From Xanthoparmelia taractica (lineage: Eukaryota; Ascomycota; Lecanoromycetes; Lecanorales; Parmeliaceae), in NCBI GenBank assembly GCA_033085395.1, contig JANQBS010000209.1, positions 1 through 64,000 of the forward strand: 64,000 bases of DNA, in the 5' to 3' direction. Below the pieces are notes generated by a model. It did not search any database. It worked only from the letters and a program-made list of their open reading frames with translations, and was not told where the DNA came from. Positions 47,533-61,899 of the stretch are shown one piece after another. Each line of letters begins with the position of its first letter. Position 1 is the first letter of the stretch. A program made the position numbers and the translations under genes.

Positions 47533-50500
47533 GCTGGGAAGGCGGAGATGTAGATATAATAGCTCTAATTCTAGCTGCTTCCTCCTTATATTCTTTCACT
47601 AACTCTAAAGTATTATTAAGATTCTTGATGTTATATCACTAATTATATTTAGGATTATATTTCTTTTATCTTATTAGATATTCTATAGTTAAATTACGTT
47701 CTTTTTTAATAATTCTTTTGTTAAGAAATCGTTCGATTTCTAAATTAATAGTATTATTATTATTAATAGAAATAGATAAGATATATTAAAATCGAGGGCG
47801 TTAAAAAGAATTATTTCGTGATATAGAATAAGGCTTTAATTATGGTATTGTAAAGATAGAATAAACTCTCTATTCTATAGAAATAGCAAGTCTATAGATA
47901 AGTTTATCTATTTTATTTATTATTTGAAGAGAATTAATATATAATTATAATAGCTTATTGATAATATTAAGAATAGAGGAAATCTTATAGTCTTTATACA
48001 GTCGAAGAAGCGCTTATTTTCTTATTCTAAGAAATATTAATTAATGCTTTCTATCGTAATAAAATTTATTAAATATTTAAGTAAAATCGATAGTATCTTT
48101 AATTATAATTCGTATAGAGACGTAATCGATTCTAATTAATAAACGTAGTAAATTTAACGATCTATTTGAGATAAAATCGTAGATTACTTCGCTCGATATA
48201 ATCTTAATCTTAAAAGAGGCGAAGTTATTTAAAAAGATTTATATTCGTGATAGAACTTTCGGCTATAAAGAAGATCTATTAAGGGTATATTCAAAGTATC
48301 TTAAAGCTATTTTAGCGATCTGATTAATGCGTTCGCTCGCATTATTAAATCTACGAATAATAGACTATTAAATAAAGTAGAGAAATCTTTAATAGTTTAG
48401 AGAGCGATTTTTAGAGCTTCGAAAAAAAAATTCTATCTCGATCGCTAATAATAGTCTTTAAGATTTTTTAATTAATAATATTAAGTCGATTTAGAAGTAC
48501 TTTTATCTAGTTAGATATTTTTTAAGTTAATTTATTAGAGATTAATTAAATAGCTTTTATAAACTTACAAATAATAGATATAATATAATTTAATTCCTAA
48601 TTTGATAGAGATAATATTAAAATAAAGTTAATAGTTAGAGTGTGAAAAGATACGGGCGGAGATAAGATTAAATTGCAAATTATCGTAAGATGCGTGTCTC
48701 TTTATCTGTAGTATTAAACACTTTAGACAATATCGAATAAAGTCTCGTAAGTGTCTTATAATTTTATGAATATATTAGAATAATGTAATAATCTCGTAGT
48801 ATCTCTAAAAGTCAAGATATTCTTTCTTATATATTAAAGTGAAAATATTCTTTATTAGTAGGAATAGAATATAAAGTTATTATTAATTAGTAGTTCTATT
48901 AATATGAAAGATAAGATCTCGCTACATTTCGTGAATAAGATTTTACTATTCTTATTCTTGCTATTAATTCTCTTTTAATCGAGATGAAAAATAGAGATTA
49001 GCATTAGTAATAAAGAGATGCTTTTCTTATACGAAGAGCAAAGATGCTACGTTCTCGCTAGCTAGATTATTATTAATATCGAGCTATATAGAAATTCTTT
49101 TTTAATAATTATTCTACTGATAGTCTTAAATGCACTTCTTATAAAATAAAGCACTTATTTCTATTAGACTTGCGATATAGAGAGCATTTAATTTCGAATA
49201 ATAATAAGGTAGCGAATTATTCTTATTTAAACTTATAAGCCTTAATAGAGCATTAGATATAATATGTTCTTTATTAGATTTATAAGAAATAATTAGATTA
49301 AACTGGCTTAGGAATTAAGTAGCTCGAATTAAACGAATATTTATTCGCATTATTAATGTGATTGAAATAATCGAATTTTGCTTTATAATATTAATGATAA
49401 TAGAATAATTAATCTATATTCTTATAGAATATTTTAAAGACTCGATTATATATCTTATTTTCTTTAGATATTAAATAAGATTAATAATCTCTAATTTCGT
49501 AGATTAGTATTTTTTTTGCTATAATTAGAAGCCTTGATAGAAAAGTATAAGCTTCGTTTATGCACGAGAAGATTATGTATTTTTGTTATTATATATATTC
49601 CATTTAATATAAAAGACTATCGTTTTAAAATTAAACTTCTTTGAGATATTTAAGTCAATTTATAAAGTTCGAGTATTATTAAAATATATTAGAATTATTA
49701 ATTAAGATAGCGCTTCTTAAAGTAGCTAAAAAGAAGTTAATTGCTTTTTTTAAAGATGTAGATAGTTTTGTTCTAGAAGAATATTGTTTTCGCTAATATC
49801 TAGAGTTCGATACTTTCTTAAGAAGTATTGTTTTAAGCTTCTATAAGAGTTATATTACTTATATATAGAAGTAAACGTATTAATATAAGTAATCGATTAA
49901 TTTTAAGTAGTGTTCGAGTTTTTCTAAAGTGCTAAGATATTATAGATTCGAAATAGTCTTAAGCTTATCTTCTAATAAAATTAAATCGAAAGAATTAACT
50001 TCTTTATTTAATAAATTAATATTTGAATATCTTAAAAAGACTTTTATAGAAGAAATAGTAATATTAAATTTCACGAAAAGCTTAAATAGCTGATGGAGAT
50101 CTTATAAGTGCTATTGAAATGTTCTAACACTCGTAATCACATTATTAACGTAAGCTTTTACGTTAAGAATATATCGCAAGATCTTATTAATTTGGCGTTA
50201 AATATAGATAATCGAATTCATATAATCTATAATTGAAATATTAAATATTTTTTAATTTCTATAACTTATAACTATCTATATATAGCGATAATTTAAATGT
50301 ACTTGTTATTAATAGAAAAACGAAGTAGCATCGATTACTAAAATAAAATCACAATTAGTTAATATCTTAATTATATTCTATTAAAGAGATATTAAATATA
50401 TATCTCGAAGCAATAAGTTATTTAAATCTCGAATATTAATTATCGATCTTTTCTTAATAGTGTTATTAAATAATATTTTTTATATAACGAATATCGAATA

Positions 50501-51028
50501 GAAGAAGAGTATAGAATCTTTGATTTATTTAAGTCTTCTCTATTCGTGTAACTTATCAAAGACTTTATTAATTACCTCTGAATCTCGTACGCCTAAGAAA
50601 TAGATTTTAACTTGTTTATTAATCTTAATTTATTAATTATCCCTTAATAAAAGCTTTATTTATTTCTCTTTTGATACTTTAATAAAGTCGATATTTTATT
50701 AGATCTATAAGAATTCGTTAATTAGATCGATTAATATAGTCCTAATCTATATATCCCCGAAAATTATAACTCTATTTAATAGCTTAGTTTCTTTAGCTAA
50801 TAAGAGAGTTAATTAATTTAAGCTTAAGTTTATGCTTAAATTTATAATTCTTTTCGTTAAGACGAATTTAGATTCGATATTAATTTAAAAGCAATTTTCG
50901 TAATTTATTTCGAGAATATTTTTAAGTCTTAATTTCTTTGAGATTTAAATAGATACGTTAGACTTATTTCGAATTAGAATTCCAGTTATTATATAATTAA
51001 TTAAATAAGCGAATGTTGTTAATTTCGT

Positions 51029-51334
51029 TTACACTGCCACTGCTAACTTAAATAAGAAATCACGATCGTTAGATAGATTAATTTCCTTGATTAATAGAAT
51101 TATCTCGCTATGCGGAGGCATAAAAATAGATAATTTAATATAGATCTTTTTTCGAATAAATTCGCCTCGAGGTCGAGCAGTAATATTAATCGTAGTACTG
51201 CAATTATTAATTCTTGCTTTCTTGTTAACAATATTAATAATAATTTCTTTAGACTCAATAATATTATTTCTAATAAGTATTTCGGCACGTAGATTATCGA
51301 TAATATATAATTTTCTACGTAAATATATAATCAC
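51029..51334 (-). pseudogene. Element A copy 2 Pol: protease C-terminal part and linker
   Basis: The 101-codon open stretch (IDNLRAEILIRNNIIESKEI ... NKKARI ... TTINITARPRGEF ... PPHSEIILLIKEI) is the paralogue of 18761-19057 and slightly better preserved (ARPRGEF, MPPHSE). It belongs to the retropepsin-to-RT part of a Ty3/gypsy polyprotein. The open frame is a chance survivor between RIP stops; it has no start of its own. Confidence 0.65.
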
Positions 51335-53927
51335 TCTTCGACCTTGATTATTAATTTTAGGAAGATAGATATTCTACGTAATATACTTCGAAGTCTCGTG
51401 CTTAGAAGCATCAACCCCACGGACTCGTAAGAGTGTTACTATTTTAAAGATAATTCCATTCGGATATTACTAAGAATATTATAATCTATCTATTAAACTC
51501 ACATCATATCTAATATTAATATAAACTTTATTCTCTTAATTAGTAGAATCGAGTTTAATCTTAATTATAATATAAGTCTAATTTCAAAAAGTAAAATTAT
51601 TTTTTACATTCTAATTAGAAGCGATAAATTTAATAAATTTTAATTATTTATTATCGAAGTTAAAAGACTTTACAAATTACTTATTAGAGTTAAAAGACTT
51701 TACAAGTTACTTATTAACGAAAGATTTTATAAGCACTGCTTCGTTGATATAAACGTGCTTTCTAGAATAGTCTACACGTAAATACTTAAGCAATTTAGTC
51801 TTAAATAAAAAGGATTCTTATAGTTTCGATAGTAGGTTTCGATTTCTATAAAGCCAGTAAACTAATTATTATTTGATTATATAAAAAGCTTAGGATTATA
51901 TTTAGAATTAGTATAATATATCTTATTTTTATATTAATCTTCGCCTATAAAATAAGAATATTCGATATTAATATTTTCTTTCTAATAGTCCGAACCTTAA
52001 GTTTATTTGTTATATTTAGTATTTTTATTAATAGTAGAAGCTTAATAAATAGCTACTTTAAGACGATTTGTAGTATTAAATTAAGATCTTTAATTACTTT
52101 GCTAAAAGCCTTAGAATTCGCTATTAAGCGTAAAATATTATAATTATTATATAATCGCTAATTCGCTATTATATAATCGCTAAAATCTTTAAAATATTAT
52201 TAACTTTTTTACGTAAAACACGCTAAAAGCGAGAAATAATATATTATTATCGCTTATCTTATAATATTAAAATTCGATAATAAATAATTAATTTTAATAT
52301 CTTAAGTATAAAATATTATAATAAGAGCTAAAAATAAATTAAAGATAAATTTAATTACTAGTTAAAAGAGAAATTAATTTTTATCTTATATATCTTAAAT
52401 ATTAATACGCGAGAGAAGAAAATTCTTTATAATAATAAAAAGAGAATAAATCGTAAAAAAGCGATCTTATTAGAAGATTAACGTAATAATTAAAATTTAT
52501 AAGTATATTGAATAAAATCTTCGATTAAAAGAGTTAATTAATTATAAAAATAGCTCGGAAAGCGAAGTATATTTAAACTTATATTTATCTATAAAGATAC
52601 ACATCTTCTTAAAAAATTATCGCTTATATATTAATTTTCTTTCTTCTTTTCCTAAGTTCTTAAAAAAAAACTTTATTCAAATATATTTCTTAAATTATTA
52701 TATAAGAGAACTTCGTCGATAATAGTTTAAATTATATCGAATTAATCTTAGAGCTTAGCGAGATTTCTCGTATACGTTATAAATTCTCGTAATTATCTTA
52801 AATCTCTTCGATAACGATAATAATTATTTCTCGATTACACGCGCTAGTTTAATTTCTATCTCTAAATAATTAATTTCTAAATTATTATTAGAATTTATCT
52901 CTAAGAGAGAAGAGCTTTTCGATTTTCTAATACGCTCTATATTATTAATATTATCTATCTTATTTACTTCTTTATTAAGCTTCGAAGTCTAAGTATTATA
53001 ATCGAAGAAATTAAACTCTTAATTAATCTAAACGTATTTGACAAGAATAAGATATTTAAGAATACTTTTAATTATTAAAGATAAAAGCGATAAATATAAG
53101 ACTTTCTAAAGATATTAAATCTTTAATATTACGTCGAAGATAAATTTAATTAATTAATTAATATTATTAATAAAGCGTCTATTACGACCTAAAATAAAGC
53201 GTATTAAAAAATTTATATTATAATAAAATCGAGGACTTTTTTAACGCTACTCTCGTTTAAAAAGAGCTAAAAAAAAATATAAATCTTATAATTTCGATAT
53301 TTTTAATTTTATAATTTAAAAGCTAAAAGCTCTTACTTTATTGGTTTACGAAAATAGTTCTTAAGCGTATATTAATTAATTTATTAATATTTTACGAGAA
53401 TTTAGAAATTAATTCGATAAAAATCTCTTTATTATCGATAAAAATTAAAAAATATATTATTTTTATAAAGAGCTAAACTCTTAATATAATTTATATTATA
53501 AGTATTAAAATTAAAATTATAACGTCTATAATAAGAAAAGTAAGTTTAAATACTTATTAAACTATATAATTACTCGCTTTCTTAATATAGTAATTAATCT
53601 TACAAATTTCACTTTAAATTTATAGATATATACGCTATCGACTATTATTGTCGACGCTCTCGATTATATAAATTAGAGTATTATCGTATTTATCTTTCTC
53701 GAAGCTAATATTATAAAGTATAAAATTCAAAGTAATACTATTTTAAGTAATTTTCACACGTTTATTTATATTATTAAATATTATATTATTTATAAAAGAA
53801 ATTTTTACTTTAACGTTAAATATAATTATAAGCGCTTACGCGAAGATAATAATTAAAGCGCAAGAGATAATTGTAATAATCGTAATAATCGAGAAAATAA
53901 TAATAATAAATTTAAAGAGAATAAAGA

Positions 53928-53996
53928 TAAGAATAAGAATAAGAATAAGAATAAGAATAAGAATAAGAATAAGAATAAGAATAAAAATAAGAATTA
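53928..53996 (+). repeat. AAGAAT hexanucleotide microsatellite
   Basis: About 11 copies of a 6-bp unit, almost perfect. In the copia frame it codes for alternating Lys and Asn at the end of Gag. Confidence 0.9.
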
Positions 53997-56900
53997 ATTT
54001 TCTAGCGCTAAAGTCGCTATAGCGATTACTTAATTAAAGATTATTCGCTATTTCGTCGCGTATATCTTAAGCGCTTATAATCTTATCGCCGACTCTAAAG
54101 CTCTATTTAATAGATATTATAAATTTATAATATTTATATCTTTTAATAGAGCGTAAGTTATTATTCTCTTTACGATAGCGATTATATCTTTACTTTAAAT
54201 TTATAACTGCGTCTATACTTAATATTTAACTTACGATTTCTCGATATTTATTACTTTCGAGTTCTTTAAATCGTCTCGCTTAATATATAAACTTATTAAT
54301 AATCTAATAATTATTAATTTCGATAATATTAATTTAAAATATAAGACTAATAGCGTTAAATATATATAAATTTATCGAGATATATAATTAATATTAGACG
54401 ATAATTATAATCTTATCTTTAAGAAATAATTAAAAGAATAAAATTACTTTCTCTCTTTCGTTTTAAGCGATCTCTTTATTAATAGCGAGTAAATCTTTTT
54501 TAAATATATTAAAAATCGTTTTTATATCTTAAATATTTAAAAACGCTCTTAATATTAGTAATTACTAATAAAAATATTTCTATTTATAATAAATTCTTAA
54601 TTAAGTTTAACTTAATATCTTCGAAAACTCTATTCGAAGCGAATATTAATCTCGAAGCGTTATAAATATAACACTTACGCTACGATTATTTAAGTGTTTA
54701 AAATCTCAAGAAACTCGCTAAGATATATATTAAAATAAATCTTTCGATATCGTTATCGAGCGATATCTACGAATTATACTTTATAATTAATATAAAATAG
54801 ATATTATATAAATAATATATTAAGTCTAATAAGCACGAAAATAACTTAATTTATAATAATCTTCAGGGCTTCTTCGAGTCTTTATATAACGATTATCGAT
54901 TTATAATAATCTTTCTTTATAATAAAACTTTACGCTCTATCGTTTATCTCTTATCGAATAACTTTAATAAAATAATTCTTACGATCTTTAAGATATTTCT
55001 TAATAATATAAAATACAATAACTATCGATATATATATCTACGGTTCGATTGCGAAATAGAATTCGATAATTATAAGATAAAAGTCTTTCGAATATCTAAA
55101 GATATTATATAAAAGAGAATTATTCTCGATAATTGTCAAATAAATAATAAATCTAAGCGCCTCGACGTTATTATTTAATATAAGATTAATGTAATGCTTA
55201 AAGAGAGCGATCTTTTATAGAAGTATTAATCGAAATTTATTTAAGCTATTAATATTCTATAAAATATTTAATCGATTATAAAGCGCGATATTATTCCTTA
55301 TAAGGCATATATTGAATTTTTACTCGACATATTATATCTTCGTATTATCGAATAGACTAGATATTATTAAGTTATTCTTTAAAGTTATATCTAAAAGAAG
55401 TATTATAATCGCGTCGTTAAGAATTAGCTATTAAATTATAAAGAAAAATTTTATTATATACTTATATTTAATAATAAAATTAAGATTATTATAAATATTA
55501 AATAAATTAATAATATTTCTCTTAAACTTATTTTCTTTTAATTTAGCGACGAAGTCGTTATTAACGTTAAGATTATTAATTATCGCTATAAGCGAAGAAT
55601 AATAAAGAATTAAGAATAATTATTATTCTTTATCGTAATTTTAAAAAAGAAGCGTTAAAAATAAAGACTTATAATTATCGCTAAAAAAGAAATTCTTAAT
55701 TTTTTAAGTATTATTAAGATTAAATTAATAAAGATAGTTCTATCGATCGCTATATAAGCGATCGACTCGAAGTTAATAGAAGAATTATCTAAGATAATTA
55801 GCGATAATATTTCTTTTATATTCTCTACGCCCCTATCTTCGACGTAATTAATATTAATCTCTTAATTAATAACTTATTTAATAAATAAAATAGATTTAAT
55901 AGTAATTATTAGATCGTTCGATATTTAGAGAGCGAATAAGAATATCTTATTAGATTCTCCCGCGCTGCTAGCTAAAGTTAATCTCTTAGAATTCTACGAA
56001 TCTCGTATATATAAGATAATAACGAACTCGTATGTAAAGATATATTAAGAGCTTATTATAGACGACGAAGTTAAATCTTATAGAGTATAAAGTTAATAAA
56101 ATCTAAATCTTGAAGAGTATAAAGTTAATAAAATCTAAATCTTGATAAATCTTTCTATTAATGCGTATACCTTAGATAATCGCTAAGTATATAAGCTTAA
56201 GTGTGAATTTATCGAGAAAATTATTTAATATAAAGCGCGTTAAGTTATTTAAGATTTCGAATAATAAGAAGAGATCGATTTTAACGAAATCTTTATTTTA
56301 ATAATTAAACTCATAAGCTATAAAGTTATCTTCGTATTAGCTATCGTTTTAAATTAAGAACTCGAGTAAATAAACGTAAAAATCGTATTCTTATACGATA
56401 AAGTTTAAGAGATTATTTATATGTTTTAGATTATCGAATTTATAGTTAAAGATTAAAAGTATAAGATATATAAGCTTATTAAGACACCCTATAATTTAAA
56501 GTAATCGCCTAGAGTTTAATATAACACTCTAACTATCTACTTAAAAAAAATTAAGTTTCAAGCTTATCGTCGCTAATCTTTCGATATTTATTAATAATAT
56601 TACTATTATTATTATTTATATAAACGATATTCTTCTCGCTAATCTTAATAAAAAGAATATTTAGATCGTTAAAAATAAGCTTAATAAGAAGTTTAAGATA
56701 ATTAATTCAGATTCGTATATCTATTATCTTAATATATTAGTTATTAGAAATCGCGTTAATTATATTCTTCGCCTTAAATAAAAGAATTATATCGAGAAAT
56801 TTTTAAAGAAGTATAATATATTAAATTTAGCGTTAGCCCTCACGTCTATAATTAGCGACAAATTTTATATCGCTAATAATAACTTCGTGATTATCGAAAA

Positions 56901-57584
56901 GAATTAATTTATCTATTAATTCGCTATTAAATCTCTTATATACGCTATATTAGATACTCGACCCGATATTATATACGCTATCTTAATAATCTCTTGATAC
57001 GATTTAAATTCTAACGAATCTCATTAAAAGACTATTAAATAAATCTTTTGATATCTTAATAATATTAAGAATTAATAGCTTATATTTAGAGGAGATTTAA
57101 AGTCGCTTATTAATTTTATAGACGCGAATTAAATAAGAGATTAAAATACTTGACGTTTTACTTCGAAATATATCTTTAATATAGATAATGCAATTATTAA
57201 TTAATCTTCGAAGCGTTAAATGTTAATCTACGATCGCTCTTTCGACATGCGAAGTCGAATATATTAATTAAATTTAGATTATAAAGAAGATAGTCTAATT
57301 ATAAGAACTTCTAAATTAACTTAACTCTAATATTAAATATGCTTAAGCGATTATTATCTATTATAATAATTAAGATATTATAGCGCTAACTAAGAACCCT
57401 CAATTTCATACTCGCATCAAATATATCGATATTTAATATTACTACGTGCGAGAACAAGTCACCGCCGATATTATTACTCTCGAATATATATTAACTAATA
57501 AATAAATAGCTAATAGACTTACCAAGAGTCTTTATAAGAATAAATTTAAGTTATTTCGATCTCTAATCGAGCTAAAACATCGAT

Positions 57585-58207
57585 TGTAACACCTTATCTA
57601 AAGAAGCTTCTATTAAGAAAGCTTCTATTAGGAAAGCGATATCTTACTTTATATCATAAGCCGTATCGCCCTAATATTTATTACAATTAGTTATTGCTAT
57701 CAAGTATTAATTCTAAACGACCCTCACGAAGCCTTTTAGCCGATCGTATATATCTCGAAGACTTATATTTCAATCAGATCACTTATTACCCTTATATATA
57801 TTCTTCGACCTTAATTCGATAGAAATCTAATATACATCTATTAAACCAGAAATTTTTTATTTTCAAGAATCGTTATTTAATAAAAAGTGAAATTTTTTAT
57901 ATAAGGCAATAAGACGAATATAAGCATATATTCTTTTTACTATTACTATCCTACGTTTACTTCTTATAATAAGTATATTAGCTTTACGATAGCTACTCGA
58001 GGCTCGAGTGATAATCTTCGAATCTCGTATTTTAAATAGAGAGTCGATAACGTGCGAAGAAAAGTGTTAAAAGTTGGGTCGCGTGCTTACGTGATATATC
58101 AAGGCTTAACAAACGCCAAGTCACGTGACCTCACCTAGTTAGATCGCACTTACCTTCATAGCACACTTAGAACAATACAACTCAGTATTTTACCTTATAT
58201 TTTGACA
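57585..58207 (+). repeat. 3' LTR of copia element F
   Basis: 623 bp, TGTAACACC ... TTTTGACA. The reverse complement matches 23574-24382 (minus its MITE). The last 200 bp keep normal GC and the palindrome GTCACGTGAC (about 58126). The first 100 bp contain a short tandem repeat of AAGCTTCTATTA. Confidence 0.85.
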
Positions 58208-61200
58208 AAAAGATTTTAAATTAAGTTAAAAAAGTAAAATTAAAGTTAAATAAATTTTAGAAAATTAAATTTAATTTATATACGATAAAAATAAATAAGA
58301 ATAAAGTCTAAAGCTTAAATTATAAAAAATAAATTTTGAATATTAGACGAAGAAAGCGTAATTTATATATAAGTTTATATATTCAAGTCTTTAAAGAATT
58401 TATCTTTTATAAATATTCTTAAATTTAATATTTTCTCAATTATTTATATATTTTAATTTAATATATTATTATAACTCGAAATATAATTAAATTTAAATTA
58501 TAATTTATTACGTCGCTAATATCGATCGAATTATTTATAATTACTTTAATTATTATATTAGCGACGATCTCTTATATTTTAAGATTAGCGAGATAAAATA
58601 TATCGCTTTCGAAGCTAAGTAATTTAACTTATAGCGTTATTAATAGATATAGAAGCGTAGATAAAAAATAATAATATATTAGAGAAATATTTAGTCTAAA
58701 AAGCTTATAAAACGAATAATATAATATAATTATAATAAAGACTTAATCGATATTTATCTTAATAGACGAAATTTAGCGAAGCGTATATAATACTCGAAAG
58801 AAGACTCTTCGTATTCTTAATATCGTCTAGCTTAAGAATATATATATATTATTTAATAGAGACTTAAATAGAAAAAATATCGCTATTTAAAAGATTTAAT
58901 AATATTAAAATTAATAGATTAATTAATTAAATCTTAGTGATTAGAATAAGTATAATCTCGAATATATAACTCGCGTCGCTATATATTTTACTTTCGTTAT
59001 TATTTGAGATCTAAATATCTAAATAACTATTCGACGATTATATAAAGATAAGTTAAAATAAGACGATATAAAAAGAGTTACGAATAAAGATTGAATTAAG
59101 ATATATAATATATCTAAAGATTAGCTTATAATCTTACGATCGAAATTATTATTAATCGCATCTAAATAAGCGAAATACGCTATTGAGAATAGTCGATAGC
59201 TATTATCGATAACGAATAATAATAAATATTTTATAAAGATATTATTTAATATTAAAAAGCGACGAAGAAAGTAACGCTTAGAATAGCGTAAGTTAAGTTA
59301 TACGAAGAATATAATAAATAATTAAGATTAAAACGAAAATAATAAAGAGTAAAATAAAGATAATAAAGAGTAGAGCGAGAACGAATAAGATTAGAATAAA
59401 GACGATAAAGAATAAAATAGAGACGAGTAAGATTAGATCGAAGATAATAATATTATTATAAATAAAGTCGGCGTAGAAGATAAGAAGATTAAAGATAATA
59501 GTATAAAGAATATTAACGAAGACTTCGATAATAATAAGATAATAAATAAGAATTAAGAGAATAGCGACGCGAGAAAGAAATTAAAGTGACGAACGTTATA
59601 TTATTTTTAGTATTATTAACGTCTAGTAGCTTATATACTTATAATAATCTTATCTTAATAATTTAAGATAAAATTATACGAAAGAATCGACTAACAATTA
59701 AAATAAATATTAATTATAAATGTATCGCGATATTATAGAGTCTAATAATAATAAATCCTAGCTATATTAAAAATCTCAATTATCTATATTATCGATATAT
59801 AAGAATTATAGTCGCACACTACGAACTATAGATAAAAATAACGAATCACGCGATATTATTAATAACACTCGAATAATTTATATTATTATAATCTTCTTTA
59901 TTAGCATTAAAGATAACTTTAAAAATATTAGATTAATTTCGAAAAAAAGATCGCTCTAATATAACGAATAATTCGATAAATATATATATATTAAAGATAT
60001 TAAAGATATTAAAGATATTAAAGATATTAAAGATATTAAAGATACTAAAGATATTAAAGATATTAAAGATATTAAAGATATTAACACTATTCGTAATTAT
60101 TAATGTTTTCGTCTAATAACTATTAATTAAGATCGTTTAAAAGCCCGATATCTAAGATATCTAAAAGCGAGACGAGAGTCTTAATATCAATATATTTAAT
60201 TAATTATAAAAAGATATAAGATATAACGATAAAGTAAAGTAGAAAATAAGTAAATTAATATTCGTAGAATTTAATATATATAAAGTATTATTAATAAGAG
60301 ATTAACGAAAAGTTAAATTAAGAATAATTACGAAATATACTTTATTCTCTCACGTAATAAGTTATTCGTTAAAATCTAAAGTATTAATTAATATACGTAA
60401 TTCTAAGATCGAATAGAAATCTTAGATTTATATTCTATTCGTATTATATTAAATACGTAACTTCGAGAGATAATACTATCTTTTATTATATTAATATAAA
60501 TATATTAAGTTTTCTCGAGTTTAAACGTAAGAATAATATTATTTAGAATTTTATTTCGCTAAATAATAAGTCTTTAAATAAGAACTATATAAAGATAACT
60601 CTCGAATTTTATTATAATATAAGAGTATAATAGATAATCTTAGAGAAGCGAAACTCGAAAGATTAAGATCTTAAGATCTTAGAATTTATTAAAAATACTA
60701 TTATAATTTATATTAAAGAGAATATTAGACGATAAGACGATTTCGTCTCGATTTTTTATTAGCGAGATTAAATAAGAATATTTAAATCTAAGATTATTTA
60801 TAAATTTATAATAATAAAGCGAGATTATAAGAGATAGCGTCGAAAATTCTATTATAATTCGTCGACGTTAAAGAAAATAACTTTATTTTAGACTACGAGA
60901 AGTCTAATAGCTAAGAAAATCTATATCTTATTTATATTATCTAAATAATCTCTATTAAAACGTTCTCCGGCTATTTAAATATATATAATTATATATTATA
61001 TATATTCTCCCTTAGCGTATAACTATATCTAGACTCTCTCGTATCGCAAGCTCTAATTTATTAACGCATTTAAATTAATTTATAAATACTTCGATAAATA
61101 ATAATTCTTCTAAATAATAATTAAGAATAAGTAAGATAAATTATTAATATAAATCGTTTAAATACTCTTCGAGCTTTTAAGATAGCGTTTTGAGAATAGA

Positions 61201-61899
61201 TAATAATTAAGATAATAAGCTTTAACGTAAACTCGTATTATCGACTATTAGCTAATATTTCGTAAATTTATATAAATCGTGATAAGTGAAATTTAGAAAT
61301 AAATAAAGAATCGAGATAAGAAGTTAAATACGTTATCGCTAAATATATACGATCTCAAACTATCGAGCGATATTAGATTATATATTATATCGTTATAATT
61401 TTCGATAGTCGTTATCTTTATAATTAATAAATTACTTATAATTCGTCTATTAATAAGATTAATAATATATATCTTTAATAGATTAACTTCGCAATTTAAA
61501 CGTAGCTAATTTTTATCTTAATAGAATCTCGCGTTATTTCTCTTACTTTTTTTTTTTTAGATCGTATATCTAATTAATTATTCTAATATTAAATTAAGTA
61601 TTAAAGTCGCCGCATATAGACGCGTAATTTATATATTCTTAATAAATTATCTAGTTACATTCGCTCTAAGTAAATCTCTCTATAATAAGACTCGCGTATT
61701 TTCTACGTCGCACTTATTATCGCTATAAAACTTCTACGCTAAAATTATCTTAAAAAATTAAATTATAAAAATTATTATAAAAAATCTTATAATAGATATA
61801 AGATAAGAGAAGAATATATATAACGCGTTAAAAAAGAAAATAAAGAGACGATATCTTATTAAGACGAGATTAAATATTTCGATAAATAGAATTAAATTC
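58208..61899 (+). other. Unassigned RIP-degraded segment
   Basis: AT-rich sequence without a recognised family. About 59330-59560 is rich in AAAGATAATAAAGAG-type words and would encode a highly charged Lys/Glu/Asp/Asn region. A 9-bp tandem repeat lies at 59990-60083. Coding is likely on the plus strand, continuous in origin with the remnant at 61900-63075, but I could not follow one frame throughout. Confidence 0.35.
59990..60083 (+). repeat. ATTAAAGAT 9-bp tandem repeat
   Basis: About ten uninterrupted copies, one with a single substitution (ATACTAAAG). A period of 9 is a multiple of 3, so it could encode a three-residue repeat (I-K-D in one frame). Confidence 0.95.

Larger units (their letters stand above)
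46702..52125 (-). mobile_element. Ty3/gypsy chromovirus A, copy 2 (5'-truncated, RIP-degraded)
   Basis: Collinear with 12734 to about 19850 of copy 1, starting with the 3' LTR (46702-46851), then leader, chromodomain region (split by MITE copy 6), RT N-terminal region at about 50400-50700 (minus: DSEVINKVFDKLHE) and protease-linker at 51029-51334. Homology ends near 52125, where copia sequence begins; gag, leader and 5' LTR are missing. It lacks the hAT insertion and so provides the empty site AATATAGT at 50733-50740. Confidence 0.85.
52126..58207 (+). mobile_element. Ty1/copia retrotransposon F (RIP-degraded, 5' LTR not found)
   Basis: Plus-strand translations, ignoring stops, give the copia order. 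Gag-like sequence lies at about 53.3-53.9 kb, ending in a basic, Asn/Lys-rich tract. A retropepsin region containing LIADS follows at about 54085. RT includes YINDILLANL at about 56612-56640 (YVDDILL with the first Asp changed to Asn), and RNase H reads SLIYAILDTRPDIIYAI at about 56931-56985. RT lies downstream of where integrase should be, as in copia and unlike gypsy. The 3' LTR is 57585-58207. The 5' end is undefined: sequence changes from element A copy 2 near 52125 and no matching 5' LTR is present. Confidence 0.75.
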
